Assembly (NCBI GenBank): GCA_003566395.1
Contig: PXDL01000136.1
Coordinates: forward strand, 1 to 6,395
Direction of reading: 5' to 3'
Length of the DNA stretch: 6,395 nucleotides
Source of the DNA: Balneolia bacterium
GTDB taxonomy: Bacteria > Bacteroidota > Rhodothermia > Balneolales > Cyclonatronaceae
Position 1 is the first letter of the stretch, and the number at the start of each line of letters is the position of its first letter. The notes below the pieces were generated by a model, which searched no databases, was not told the DNA's origin, and saw only the letters and a program-made list of their open reading frames with translations. The translations under genes were made by a program, and so were the position numbers. This document shows positions 6,106 to 6,395 of the stretch, piece after piece.

Positions 6106-6395
6106 ATGAGATTACCTATGGCTGAATCAGATTCCGGACGGCTGAAAAAATGGACTAAACTCAAACAGGCGGCGATCTGTGAAACCCGGGTTTTTACGGT
6201 GATGAAAAGCCGCATGAAGATGGGCGAGGGTCCCGAAGCAGATTTTTTCACCCTTGATGCCCCCGAGTGGGTTAATGTGCTGGCTATCGATACGAACGGT
6301 GATGTGATTCTTGTGGAACAGTACCGGCATGGTATCGGTCAGGTTTCTCTTGAAATCACGGCCGGCGTGGTGGATAAGGGAGAGAGCCCGCTTCA
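6106..6395 (+). CDS. NUDIX hydrolase, ADP-ribose pyrophosphatase-like (3' end cut by window edge)
   Basis: The visible 96 codons hold the N-terminal part of a NUDIX hydrolase. Numbering from the first ATG, VNVLAIDTNGDVILVEQYRHGIGQ (residues about 56-79) and LEITAGVVDKGESP (about 82-95) follow the pattern of ADP-ribose pyrophosphatases, with the QYR strand and the LEI-x-AG lead-in to the Nudix box. The box opens here as Gly-x5-Glu (GVVDKGE); its REUXEEXGU half lies beyond the window, so catalytic completeness cannot be judged. ADP-ribose is the likely substrate, giving AMP and ribose 5-phosphate, but other nucleoside diphosphate compounds are possible. Two in-frame ATGs compete, 6106 and 6118. 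An in-frame TAA at 6097-6099 excludes earlier ones. I chose 6106 because the A-rich ATAATTAAAG before it resembles other starts here; a weak GAG could serve 6118. It diverges from amn, whose substrate is this enzyme's probable product. Confidence 0.9.
   Translation, partial: MRLPMAESDSGRLKKWTKLKQAAICETRVFTVMKSRMKMGEGPEADFFTLDAPEWVNVLAIDTNGDVILVEQYRHGIGQVSLEITAGVVDKGESPL

Overview
This is a compact stretch of ordinary bacterial chromosome, roughly half G+C, with six protein families I recognise with good confidence and one methyltransferase of unknown substrate. The style fits the Bacteroidota/Balneolota/Rhodothermota side of the tree. Start codons are mostly preceded by A-rich sequence rather than Shine-Dalgarno motifs, and the gene set is compatible: a short AMP nucleosidase, a DUF368 protein, and a Pcm of the 'VVTAGAP' type. 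That placement is an inference from style and cannot be proved from 6.4 kb. I see no insertion sequence, CRISPR array, tRNA, rRNA or phage gene.

Left region (1-1090, minus strand): pcm (protein-L-isoaspartate O-methyltransferase, GTG start) is followed 32 bp later by the N-terminal part of a DUF368 membrane protein, the family that includes the undecaprenyl-phosphate transporter PopT. It runs off the left edge. The two look like one transcript.

Middle (1091-3945): a 263-bp gap separates pcm from a divergently transcribed class I SAM-dependent methyltransferase on the plus strand. That gene ends 5 bp before the stop codon of argS (arginyl-tRNA synthetase, minus strand), so the two converge tightly.

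Right region (3837-6395): AMP nucleosidase (amn) and the JAMM-domain protein RadC are both on the minus strand, 56 bp apart, and are probably co-transcribed. A clear intrinsic terminator lies 40 bp after radC. argS follows immediately, so its promoter must sit almost on top of that terminator or it must depend on read-through. Divergent from amn, across about 180 AT-rich bases, is the start of a NUDIX hydrolase resembling ADP-ribose pyrophosphatases, cut by the right edge.

The most suggestive functional link is the amn/NUDIX pair. An ADP-ribose pyrophosphatase would release AMP and ribose 5-phosphate, and AMP nucleosidase would turn that AMP into adenine and ribose 5-phosphate. Otherwise the window holds protein repair (pcm), envelope lipid recycling (DUF368) and translation (argS). 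I found no convincing new multi-gene system.
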